The position numbers and the translations under genes are program-made. Below, in pieces: positions 20,129 to 29,709 of a DNA stretch of 64,000 nucleotides (positions are counted from its first letter, which is position 1; every line of letters starts with the position of its first letter). The notes under the pieces are model-generated. The model did no database searches. It was not told the origin of the DNA and was given only the letters and a program-made list of their open reading frames with translations. This DNA comes from Undaria pinnatifida (lineage: Eukaryota; Sar; Phaeophyceae; Laminariales; Alariaceae): the NCBI GenBank assembly GCA_012845835.1, contig JABAKD010000023.1, positions 21,608,203 through 21,672,202 on the forward strand, in the 5' to 3' direction.

Positions 20129-20560
20129 TAAGGGTTGGTTCTCGAGAACACCGCAGGGAGGTGCGAATCTCCAACGCTTTTGTGTACAAGCGTCCCTCTC
20201 AGGCAACGGTCGCAGAATGTGGGCGGTGTTGACGATCACCAGACGAATAGACGTGCTCGGTAAAGAGACAGAATCTCAGGTTGAGATGGGGACAGTAGGA
20301 AGCGTGAGAGGTGTGCGAGGGCGCACCCTCGCGCTCCTCTCGGACGCAAGCAAGGGGCAACGAGCTGAGGAAGCGTCTGGAAAGACGTCTTGAGGTTCCT
20401 CGGGATGTTGTACCCTTCCTTGTGGCTCGGAGCGTTGGCGATAACGACATCGCTCCGAGAGACGATCTTTCGAGGAGAACGTGCGGAACGTTCCCGAAGG
20501 TTCTAGAATTTGTGTTCAGACGCAAGTAGGCAGGTTGGGTTCAGAGTATTGTGAGCCACA
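20129..20560 (-). repeat. 3' LTR of the gypsy element
   Basis: On the minus strand it starts TGTGGCTCACAATACTCTG and ends CCAACCCTTA. It is nearly the same as 45798-46230. A conserved hairpin lies inside (GCGAGGG-CGCA-CCCTCGC on the plus strand near 20315); in the other LTR this stem extends to nine pairs. Confidence 0.9.
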
Positions 20561-20575
20561 TTACCCCCCAGTTTT
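20561..20575 (-). promoter_or_regulatory. Polypurine tract of the gypsy element
   Basis: On the minus strand AAACTGGGGGGTAA directly precedes the LTR start TGTGG. This is the expected plus-strand primer site and fixes which LTR is the 3' one. Confidence 0.75.
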
Positions 20576-21768
20576 GATGGTGTTAGAGCGCTCACTCCAT
20601 CAAAATTACAGAGCAATGGAAACACAGGCTCTGGTAATCCAACCTTCCTAAGACACTATTTCGAAGAGTCTCCTCAAAATCTTCGAAAGTATGAACGACG
20701 TAGTACCGAAAAGGTTCCGGAAATACGTGTAGTAAACCAGAGTATTGTTCAGGATCGAATAACGGAGGAGTAATGACAATTGTGCTCAGCCAAACACAGC
20801 ATTGCTGCGGCCTGCAGGACAAGTGGCTAGCACGGAAAATATATGCAAAGCGTATTGAAAGCGTCGCGCGAAAGACGTTTTGACGGATCCTGAGTGTGCT
20901 ATGCAACATTGGCCAGATAAAATTGATGCGATCGGAAGCACTGACGAACGAAAATTCATGGCGAAAAGCAAAGCAGCCATATGAGCAGGCCGATGCTAGG
21001 TGACGGCATGTATGTAGCCAGAAGTCAGACCGAAGTTTGTTGCCTTTCTGGAGGTTGAAAGAAAACTAAACCTCGCAGAAAAATGCACCCTGCAACAAAC
21101 ATGCGTCTCATATCCAATAACCCGGCTATTAAAAGCATTCCGGTGGAAAGAGACTGGGCGTGTGATGTCCGAGGAGCCAGTAGACAAGAAATGGTGTTTG
21201 CTCGTTTATTATGAATGTCCTCTCGACTAACTCGGATCTTGTTCGACCCCCCTGCGGCTGAAAGCCACTCCGAAAAAAAAAAAACGAGTAGTCGACTAAT
21301 AATCTGGGTCTCGTGGAGACGAAGTGCCAACAGGCGACGTACACGATGCAGCACAAAGACGACTAATAGGCTATTCAACTCGGATTTCTGGCAAAGCAAA
21401 GCTCCATATTGCTTAGAGTACACAAATTGATACCGGTTCCAAAGGTCGTGCGAGGACACAAGGGCGCGTAACGACGCGGGGAGTCAACTGGCGTACGACA
21501 GACGCTATTGTACCTCACTAAGAAGCCAATAGAAAAAAAACATACATGATCAGTGGTCATGCTTCGAAAACAAGATAACCACGGGCACGCGTGCGCGGTA
21601 CTTCGCACGGAGGACGAAAGACAAAAGAAAATCAAAGGAAGCCATGAAGGGCTGCCGGCTACAGGAAATACTAAAACACGTGGGCGCCGGGCATCGGTTG
21701 TCGCAAAACCGACGCGATCAAATCACAAAGAAAATATATATATATATGACAACGCACGTATACATGCC
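20576..21768 (-). other. Gypsy 3' untranslated region
   Basis: About 1.2 kb separates the end of pol from the polypurine tract. ORFs of up to 144 codons occur on the minus strand (21025-21459), but none has a recognised domain, and I treat them as chance frames or an unrecognised extra ORF. A short (TA)n run lies near 21737. Confidence 0.4.
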
Positions 21769-22326
21769 CTACGTGTTACCTTCGTCGCGATCCGATCTAG
21801 GATAGGTTCGCTTTTTCTTCCCGGGAGGGGCGAAAGCCGAAGGATTTTGTGACAGAATTACAGCACGGTAAGATTCGATCATCTCCTTGCATTGAGGAAG
21901 AGTGCTGTAGTGACGCCATACACCACATTGTGGTGGTTGACCTTTAAGTTTGAGGTGGTATTGGAAATTCTCCACCGACGCTGCACCTACCCCCCGCTTA
22001 TGACCATCGATTGCTTCGATGACATACGGGCCGATAGTGACGGTGTGCACTGAGCCATCAAGATCAGGGACGGGTAGGGTGGTTCCGAGGAACATGTTAT
22101 CGAGTGCCTCAAAGTCAGGGGCAGGTGATAACTCGGGTTTGACGAATTGTTTCATCCGACCTAAGTGGACCGTAACTTCGGCCGGTTCGTTCGGTTTTGA
22201 CACACGATAAATAACAGGGGAGAGCTGAGCTCTGACGGTATACGGGCCATGCCAAGGGCTAACGAGCTTGGGGTTTGGTCCGTCAGTTTCGTGGTACGGG
22301 CGATGCAGTAATACTTTGTCGCCCAC
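21769..22326 (-). pseudogene. Gypsy integrase C-terminus: GPY/F module and chromodomain
   Basis: This 185-codon frame is the end of the gypsy polyprotein. MGDKVLLHRPY and SPWHGPYTVRAQ near its start form the GPY/F module of Ty3/gypsy integrases, followed by a linker with VTVHLGRMKQF. Residues about 110-160 (GPYVIEAIDGHKR, then FQYHLKLKGQPPQ, and SYRAVI) follow the chromodomain pattern of chromovirus integrases, in which this module directs integration to marked chromatin. The aromatic cage is only partly kept, and the usual W-E after the KG turn reads VWRHY. The C-terminus is GKKKRTYPRS. The frame is out of register with the upstream integrase ORF, so the polyprotein is broken. Confidence 0.75.
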
Positions 22327-22327
22327 T

Positions 22328-23301
22328 TTAAAACTGGGGAAATACTTTTTTTTGGTTTTCGACGGCTTGCGTGTCCTCTCGTTCTTGTAGATTGCGACGG
22401 GCTAACTCGTACGCGAGCTGCAAGTTTTCTACTGTGCGACGTGAGTAGTCGAATTTATTTTGTGGTGCATCAGTAGAAGGAGCTCCGAGAATGAGTTCGA
22501 CGGGGAGAGTAGCCGTACGCCCAAACACAAGATAGTGTGGGGAGTCTCCTCCAAAGTTTTGGAGTATGCCGTGTTGTGCGCGAGCTGAACAAACGGTAGT
22601 AGTTCCGCCCAATTATCGCAAGCCAAGCTGCTGTACATGGCAAGCATATTATGAACGGTGCTGTGGACACGCTCGAGAACAGACTTCCCTTGCGGACGAT
22701 AGGCGGCGGTACGTGTTTTTTTGTACCCAAAGACAGACTGCAATTCTCTCACGGGTTGGTTTTGAAATTCCTTCCCTTGATCGGAATGCAGGGTTTCCGG
22801 TGGGCCGAATACCGAAAAGACGCGGTCAATAAGATGACGAACCACCACCGCAGCTTCCTTAGATTTGATAGGTATCAGAATGTGGAAACGCGTGAGGTGA
22901 TCGATGACAGACAGGATAAATCGATTTCCTTCCGACTTAGATTTGTATTCGACGAGATCCACCGCAACAACTTGAAACGGTCTGATGACCGGTCGGTGGC
23001 CGGTAGGCAGCGTAGGTGATCGGTGAGACGTTTTGCGGCGTTGCCAAGGAAGACAGCTTTCAACATGTTTGGCAACGCCAGAGTGCATCGTGGGCCACCA
23101 ATAACGATCCCGAACTTTGTCGAAGGTACCTTTAAAGGTTAGGTGACCGCCTGACGAGAGGAGGCCATGGCAAGCGTTGATTACAAGTGTTCTCAACGAT
23201 TTCGGCAACACCAGCTGGTCACGAAAGGTGTCCCGCCTACGTAGGTGGGCAGGGGCGTAAGACCGGCAAAGCAAACCTTCGTGGATGAAGAATTTACTCA
23301 T
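22328..23301 (-). pseudogene. Gypsy integrase, zinc and catalytic domains
   Basis: The N-terminal HHCC zinc motif is visible as HGLLSSGGH followed by CLPWQRRKT. The second Cys of the C-x2-C pair is W, so zinc binding is probably lost. The catalytic core shows the DD35E residues: VAVDLVEY, LHSDQGKEFQ and the Glu of QGKSVLERVHSTV. WPTMHSGVAKHVESC precedes the core as in the family. The long frame runs 22429-23301, and a second frame 22328-22612 continues with RTATLPVELILGAPS and KFDYSRRTVENLQLA. The frameshift between them lies near 22560. Integrase would insert the cDNA into host DNA. Confidence 0.88.
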
Positions 23302-23382
23302 GCTGGACTTTGATTGCTGGTGTGGGACGCGAGTCTTGGTCGGATTGGCTAGATAGTCAAAGTATTGACGAAATTCTTTCCT

Positions 23383-24282
23383 CTAATGATCAAGCAACTT
23401 TGCAGCATCGACGACGGGGAAGACAGACACGGCACTAGCCAATAATTCGCGATCGCTTTCGACGAGTACGATCTCGTCTAAGCTTCTAGCGGACAGTTCG
23501 TATTCACGAGAGTTGGGGGGATGAAACGGCTGATCATCGGAGACGTTACGACAGATAGCTACAGATAGCTGCAAGTTGCGGCTCGGACCGAAGTGGTTTT
23601 CCGTCCACCTCACTAAAAATACGCGACAGCGTATCCGGTACAACGTCAAGTTATCCCGGAACGTGTTTGACGGTAAAATCGTAATATTGAAGACAAATTG
23701 CCCAACGGGTGAGCATATTGGACGTGTCTTGCATGTGGTACAAGTACGTGAGAGCTTGGTGGTCGGTACAACACGTAAAGTGTCGACCCCATAGGTACGG
23801 ACGCCAATGGGTCAGAGCCCATACGACAGCAAGGCATTGTTTCATCGTAGGGCTATAGTGGCTTTGACTACGAGAAAAACGCTTGCTATATTACGCGACA
23901 ATATCCAGCTCCTTGCCGTCGGTGCTGCCCTTGGACGGTTGGGCTAGGAAAGCACCTACACCTTGCTTGGAAGCGTCGGTGTGAACGACGAAATCTCTCG
24001 AAAAATCGGTAAAGTGTAGGACAGGGGCTTCGGGTAAAGCATCTTTGAGTTCTGGAATGCGGCATCTTGTGCCGGACCCCAGGCCTTTTTTAAACTCGTG
24101 CGTTTGACGAAGCTCTTTCGAGTCAGTTCCACAAGCGGTGCCGTAAGGTCGGAATAATTTTTGACAAACTGACGGACGAAGTTCGCCATACCCAGAACAG
24201 AACGCAAGTCTTCAATGGATTTTGGCGTGGGCAGGACCTGAGGTCGTGAATCGCATTGATGCGGTCGGTGCTGACGGAAATA
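23383..24282 (-). pseudogene. Gypsy RNase H domain and connector
   Basis: Reading from high to low coordinates: SVLGMANFVRQFVKNYSDL (thumb/connection), WGPAQDAAFQ, then RDFVVHTDASKQGVGAFLAQ with the first catalytic Asp, SHYSPTMKQCLAVVWAL, CTDHQALTYL, and KHVPG followed by DTLSR. This is the gypsy RNase H order, which degrades the RNA strand of the hybrid. A stop interrupts after KELDIVA (about 23890), another after KHVPG, and frames change at least twice (ORFs 23956-24207, 23651-23845, 23383-23649). The stretch 23383-23649 links to the integrase. Confidence 0.82.
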
Positions 24283-24550
24283 CCTTTTTTTTTTTTTTTT
24301 TTTTTTTTTATCCTCCGGCGGATGGGGAAAAATAAAGCTTTAGCTCACCACACTTCCGCGTATTTTCATACGCGTCGTGTGTCGATTTAACTCAGTTGCT
24401 TTCGCAGCCCAACGCTAGCTGGCGCACCCTTCGAGTCCCATTGTAGGTATAGCGTAAGCTGTCCCTATCATTGGTCCTCGTTACAACCCCGGCAGCGCAA
24501 GCTGCCGTTGTATACGGGTGCGTGTGTATGTCGACCCGGCCTGTCCCTTT
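24283..24550 (-). mobile_element. SINE-like retroinsertion with 25-nt poly(A) inside gypsy pol
   Basis: On the plus strand a run of 25 T (24285-24309) starts a foreign segment of about 260 bp. CCTTT occurs at both edges (24283-24287 and 24546-24550), a short target duplication. The segment splits the gypsy codons between VISVK and GISVSTDRI, which are contiguous in relatives. On the minus strand it is an RNA-like insert ending in poly(A), with a hairpin CGGCAGCTTGCGCTGCCG. I found no clear Pol III boxes, so the source RNA is unknown. Confidence 0.7.
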
Positions 24551-25300
24551 CACGGAAATGACATGACCGAGATAGTAGACTTCTTTCTGCCCAAATTGAA
24601 TTTTGGACGGTTTGAGTGTCAAGCCTGCCACATGCAACGCTGGGAAACTTTCTCGAGAGAGACGAAGTGGCTTTCGAACGTGTGATTGATACAAATCAAA
24701 TCGTCCATGTACGAAAGGACACCGGAGTCAGGGCCAAGGTGGCCTAGAGCTAAAGACATGACGTGTTGAACCAGCCATGGTGCATTCGCTACTCCAAAAG
24801 GCATGCGCTTAAAACAGCGCTTGCCTCTCGGTGTCACGAAGGCGGTGCGGTCGACGTGCCCCTCGGCCACGGGTAGCTGCCAGAACGCGCTGAGAATGTC
24901 GCCCGCTGAAATGTAGAGGACCCCGACGGCATCCAGGCAGGACTCGAGATCGGGCATAGGCCAGCTCTTGCGGATGATGTGGCGGTTGAGGGTATGGCGG
25001 TAGTCAACACAGAAACGGGGCTGCCGTTGCTCTTGGCGACGATAGTACAAGGGCTACCCCGCGGACTTGGCCGTTCCTCAATTATTCCCCATTCCAACCT
25101 CTCGTTGACACATTTGTCGATTACTTCAGAGGTGCGGGGGTTGGGACGGTATGGAGGACGATCAACAGGACGGTATTTTGCACAAAACTCCAGAATTGCC
25201 GACTGCTGTTTACCGGTGAAAGTAGAGTCTACAAATGCTCTGGATAGTGGCGCAATAATTTTAGCACGTGCTGCGGCAATTTCGGTCGGGGTATATTAGA
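24551..25300 (-). pseudogene. Gypsy reverse transcriptase
   Basis: The frames 24619-25050 and 24834-25097 give the gypsy RT motifs in order: EWGIIEERPSPRGSP, RFCVDYRHTLN, motif A GDILSAFWQLPV with the first catalytic Asp, FKRMPFGVANAP (motif B), VLSYMDDLICI (motif C, YMDD) and KEVYYLGHVISVK. The catalytic Asps are kept. A frameshift near 25040 separates the fingers from the palm, and the SINE-like insertion at 24.3-24.55 kb cuts off the connection domain. It makes cDNA from the genomic RNA. Confidence 0.9.
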
Positions 25301-26075
25301 TGTTGCGGCTACAGCATGCACATGCAGCTGAGCAGGAGACACGACGGCAATACTCGGCAATTTCCCAATCTCTAATCCTGCATGGAGGGCAAGAGACTCG
25401 GAAGAAGGATTAGCTCTTTGAACGGCAACTGATCCATCTGCTGCTAGCCACGTGGTGAGGGTGCGAGCTACGATAACTCGCTCAAATTCGACCGGACGAT
25501 TGTCGCAAGACACCTCATTTTCCGAGAGTAATAACTTCCGTATCATGGAGTGGTTTCATGTCTGTAAAAACAGTGATCACGGCACTGTGACAGGGGCGTA
25601 AATCGATACGATCGCACAAGTTTACAGCGTGTACCTCGGCATCTTTGTGCACTGCGGCTACGGAGCGCAATACAGTGGATGAGGTCACCTGGGAACGAGC
25701 ATCAGGCGACCTATGGGTAGCTTAAATAGTGACAGTACTATAGACGATAATGTCAAACGCTGATTTTGTTTTCAATCGAGTAGAAGTATAGCCCCAAAAC
25801 GAGACATGATATCATTATCAAGTAATATCTGGTCAGGCCCTAACGATGGGATATCGAGTGCATCAATACCACGTGTGATGTCACCCAGGGTAGGAAATCC
25901 CAAGATCTCGAGTGACGAGCCATTGGCTGCACTCAGAGACATACACGATGGTGGGACGGTTTCAACCCGGGCCTTACACAAGGTTGGATGTTTAAAAAAT
26001 AACAGCGAAACACATGTAATGTCGCTTGCAGAGGCAACAGTTAAGCCAGAAACAGCAAGACCATTAATTAACTAG
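25301..26075 (-). pseudogene. Gypsy retropepsin with lost active-site residues, plus linker
   Basis: The frame 25772-26075 reads INGLAVSGLTVASASDITCVS, ..., LEILGFPTLGDITRGIDAL, ..., PDQILLDNDIMSRFGAILLLD. This fits the retropepsin layout: an N-terminal strand with the catalytic D-S/T-G, the glycine turn, and the ILG-D-ml motif near the end. The catalytic triad position reads ASA instead of DSG, so the protease would be inactive. Between 25301 and 25771 a second frame (25229-25546) spans the protease-RT linker without a domain of its own. The assignment rests on position upstream of RT and on motif spacing. Confidence 0.6.
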
Positions 26076-27090
26076 ATCCCGGGGATACGAATCCACCGAG
26101 AGAAAAAAAAGAGGGGGTTGCAGATGGTCTCTCTCGAGACAGCGAAGAACTGAACCACGTTTTTTTTTTTTTTAGTTATTGGTATTGTAAGGGCATCCGC
26201 TATTTATTTACTGCTGAATTACAATCGACCGCACGGCGTTTCGATTTTGCATCAACTGAAACAGCAGTAGTACTATTAGCGGTGTCCCTCTGCTGACCAC
26301 GACGAGGTTCAGAAGGAGAGCTACTATCGGTAATCGTGTTATACCCATCAGACAACTTCTCAGCACTCATGGGGTGTTGTTCAAGGCAAAATAAAATCCG
26401 ACATACTCCTACAATCACTCCGAGCAAACAAAGTCATGGCAGACACGGGTTGCTGTGTTGAGCTACGATCCGATATTCCACTGCTGACGGTATCCTCTTT
26501 CTGGGATGAAAGCGGCGCAATTATTTTTAATACGAAAGAAAAAAAAGTCGAGACGGAATCAGGGTATAGACTATCTACCTGTACAAGTACACGAGTACAC
26601 GAGTTCGCATGATGATAAGTACCTGGTACATGACAACGGTGTAGCAACAGCACCGACGACGGCATGCGGCTCCTACATCATGCTGTTGTATGGCAACATA
26701 TAGTGTGGTGCCGATGGTGTACACGTTTGCCATCTTCAAACTATAACGCGGCTGGTCTCCACGTAGTTTGGTCGCCACCGCCGACTGCCATACTGCTGTT
26801 TTGGCGACGCGTTGAATTTTCTATTTTTATTTTTATTTTACGAAACATACGAGAACACTCTGCTCCTTGCTTGGTGGGGATCCCTGGTACGATACGAGCA
26901 TCCAGACGCCCCACTCAAGACTGCAGAAAGAAAAATGCCATTCCCGGTGCTCTGTCTCGGTACGACCGGTGGGAGAGTGCGACAGCATTAGAAGTACTCA
27001 CGGTAACGAATACAACCAGGGGGCTGCTGCTGCTTGGCAATCTTACGCACAAAACGTTTGGGAAAACTTAAACTCGCATGATAAACTTCA
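26076..27090 (-). other. Gypsy gag-proximal region, unreadable
   Basis: This should be gag, but no capsid or zinc-knuckle motif is seen in any minus frame. A plus-strand frame (26867-27110, NEYNQGAAAAWQSYAQNVWENL) is open but antisense to the element, and I do not support it. AGTTTTTTTTTTTTTACG-type runs at 26160-26173 and GGATACGAATCC near 26085 hint at a further small insertion. Confidence 0.35.
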
Positions 27091-27336
27091 TTACTTAGTC
27101 CTCGACCCCCTCGGAGGTCTCGCTCGGCATATCCTCCCCCCTCTCAGCCCTTCTCAGCCCGTAATTGCCGAAAAGAAAATTAGTTGCTGGGGAAAAGAAC
27201 CGTCCCGAAGTTCCTTAAGAAAATTAGTTGCTGGGGAAATTACAAATATCTTCGCGCCGAAAGCGCTCGGTTGGTGCTTCCCTGGCATCTCCGAGTTTCG
27301 TCAGCTGAGATCTTGGCTTGGCTCATCAGCTTCGCA

Positions 27337-28635
27337 CCGCCCAGCACCCCACCGCAGCGCTATAGCTCGCAGCAACGCAGCGCCGTGCAGTGCCCTGCGA
27401 TGCCCTGCAGCTCTAGCTTAGCAAAGCGCAGCGTTGTGCTTTGACGTGCTTTGCTGCTTTGCCATGCTGCGTGCTTTGCGGTACTTTTATTAGTTCGTAC
27501 ATGCCAGTAACATTCATTCGCAGTATCATCCCACGTATCCATAATAAGTTTCTACAGAATACGTTGTTGGATCGCATTGCACCCCCAGCTCAGGTCAGCC
27601 CGCCCAGCACCCCACCCCAGCGCTATAGCTCGCAGCAACGCAGCGCCGTGCAGTGCCCTGCGATGCCCTGCAGCTCTAGCTTAGCAAAACGCAGCGTTGT
27701 GCTTTGACGTGTTTTGCTGCTTTGCCATGCTGCGTGCTTTGCGGTACTTTTATTAGTTCGTACATGCAGTAACATTCATTCGCAGTATCATCCCACGTAC
27801 CGGTACTTTGTACATATGTCATACTACGTTGTTGGATCACAACGCACCCCCAGCTCAGGTCAGCCCGGATATATATAGCTCAGCAGTGCAGCGTGGCATA
27901 GTGCGGTGCCGTGTCTTGCCCTTCGTTTTGCGGTGTTGTGCCGTGCGGCGCTGTGCGTTCTTTTGAACATACAGCAAGCAGTAGTAGTACCAGGTATGAT
28001 ACAGGTACCACAGGTACCATTTATTATGTACGTGCCGTGTGCTCATCACACGTACAGCCGTTCGTGACATCAAGCATCTAGCGCAGGGCAATTAGCTATT
28101 GGCGCATTAGCTCCGCACCGCCCAGCACCCCACCGCAGCGCTATAGCTCGCAGCAACGCAGCGCCGTGCAGTGCCCTGCGATGCCCTGCAGCTCTAGCTT
28201 AGCAAAGCGCAGCGCTGTGCTTTGACGTGCTTTGCTGCTTTGCCATGCTGCGTGCTTTGCGGTACTTTTATTAGTTCGTACATGCCAGTAACATTCATTC
28301 GCAGTATCATCCCACGCACCGGTACTTTTAGACTAATAAGTTTGTACATACTACGTTGTTGGATCACAACGCACCCCCAGCTCAGGTCAGCCCGGCTATA
28401 TATAGCTCAGCAGTGCAGCGTGGCATAGTGCGGTGCCGTGCCTTGCCCTTCGTTTTGCGGTGTTGTGTTGAGCGGCGCTGTGCGTTCTTCTGAACATACA
28501 GCAAGCAGTAGTACCAGGTATGATACAGGTACCAGGTACCATTTATTATGTACGTGCCGTGTGCTCATCACACGTACTACTGCCGTTCAGAACGTGACAT
28601 CAACAAGCATCTAGCGCAGGGCAATTAGCTCTGCA
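27337..28635 (+). repeat. Tandem repeats of about 517 bp within X1
   Basis: The block CCGCCCAGCACCCCACC...AGCGCTATAGCTCGCAGC...TGCTGCGTGCTTTGCGG occurs at 27337, 27600 and 28117. The block GCTCAGGTCAGCCCGG-ATATATAGCTCAGCAG...CATCTAGCGCAGGGC occurs at 27852 and 28376. The last two composite units are 517 bp apart. Identity between units is high by eye, pointing to recent duplication or homogenisation. Confidence 0.8.
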
Positions 28636-28639
28636 CAAA

Positions 28640-29130
28640 CACCTCTTGGCAACATTATTTCACCGTTCCAGCTTTTCTTTGCTTTCTTTCACACTTTATT
28701 GGTTCTGCCATTTCGTCAATTGTTGCATTTTTTTCGTTTTTTATTTTTTTCTTCGTTCATTTCCTACTATCTCCGTTAAATTTGATTTGTTCGAACTCGT
28801 TTTTCATGTTTTTTTTTTACCCTTTTTTTCCAAGTAACTTTTGTTTTTGGGAGTTGAACTTGCAACTTTGTTTCTTCGGGAGCTGAATATGCATTTTAAA
28901 GGACGTCCATGCGAGGGAGTTGAACTTGCATTTTAATAGACGTCCATGCGAGCTTTTTTGTGATGCGCCCAAGGGCACACAGCACAAGGCAACAACAGGA
29001 GCAAGCTTAAGCTGTGTACCAGTTATGACAATTATTATTGTATTTTTTTTCGTTTTTCAGTTGTTTCCTAGTTCATTTTCTACTATCTCTATTAAATTTG
29101 ATTCGTTCGAACTCGTTTTTCATCTTCTGA
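28640..29130 (+). repeat. A/T-rich tandem segment of X1
   Basis: It contains GAACTTGCATTTTAATAGACG, GTCCATGCGAGC, CGCCCAAGGGCACACA, TTTCGTTTTTCAGTTGTTTCC and TTCGAACTCGTTTTTCAT. The unit recurs at 55300-55890 (two copies in X2) and at 58240-58640 (minus, X3). Y is inserted after TCATCTTCTGA in the second unit. Confidence 0.7.
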
Positions 29131-29134
29131 ATAT

Positions 29135-29709
29135 TGTTATAGAGTGTCAGTATAGCTGGCAATAGATTCGGTAGGATAGTCCGCAGAGTTATAGTCTATT
29201 GGCCACAAGAAGGTTCTCTTAATTAAACGGAATATTCTGAATGAAGCGGATAACCCGTAGAATATAGCTAGTTTGTACCACAAGAGCGTTCTCGGAAATG
29301 GAACGCTCCTCCTCTGGACAAGATAGATAGAAGTAAGCGCGTTAAGCGCTCATGGGAACATTAGGACATCCAGGAGAACGTTGCTTGTACGTTCCGTAGG
29401 AAAAGGTCCGGAACAGAGCACAGTAGCAATGCTGGGGTGAAGCGAACTCTGTGAGCTTCACCCCACCCCCGTGCTCTCACTACCTGCTCTACCAGCTGTA
29501 CCTGCTATACTTGCTCTGCCCTGCACTACCGTGTGCCAAGGGCCTGTGTTGTCTGTCTTTTAGAGTCCAATGAAGAGGAAATAATGTATAAGTTTTTGAG
29601 TCTATCCAGCGAGCCATGAGGAGAGACCAAACAAGGGCACCGGAACCCATGAGGAGCACACTTCCCAACACCGACCAACCACGCATCCCCCACTCGGAGT
29701 ACCACCACA
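29135..29709 (+). repeat. 5' LTR of Y
   Basis: It starts TGTTATAGAGTGTCAG and ends ACCACCACA (TG...CA). It is unusually rich in hairpins. GGGGTGAAGC (29434-29443) pairs perfectly with GCTTCACCCC (29455-29464), and GAGCGTTC pairs with GAACGCTC across nine bases near 29283-29308. Confidence 0.9.

Noticed and set aside
20199-20529. ORFs within the gypsy LTR copies (also 45868-46297)
   Set aside because: They are present in both LTRs only because the LTRs are near-identical, and have no domain.
26867-27421. Plus-strand 184-codon ORF
   Set aside because: It is antisense to the gypsy gag region, crosses the X1 junction, and its second half is X repeat DNA.
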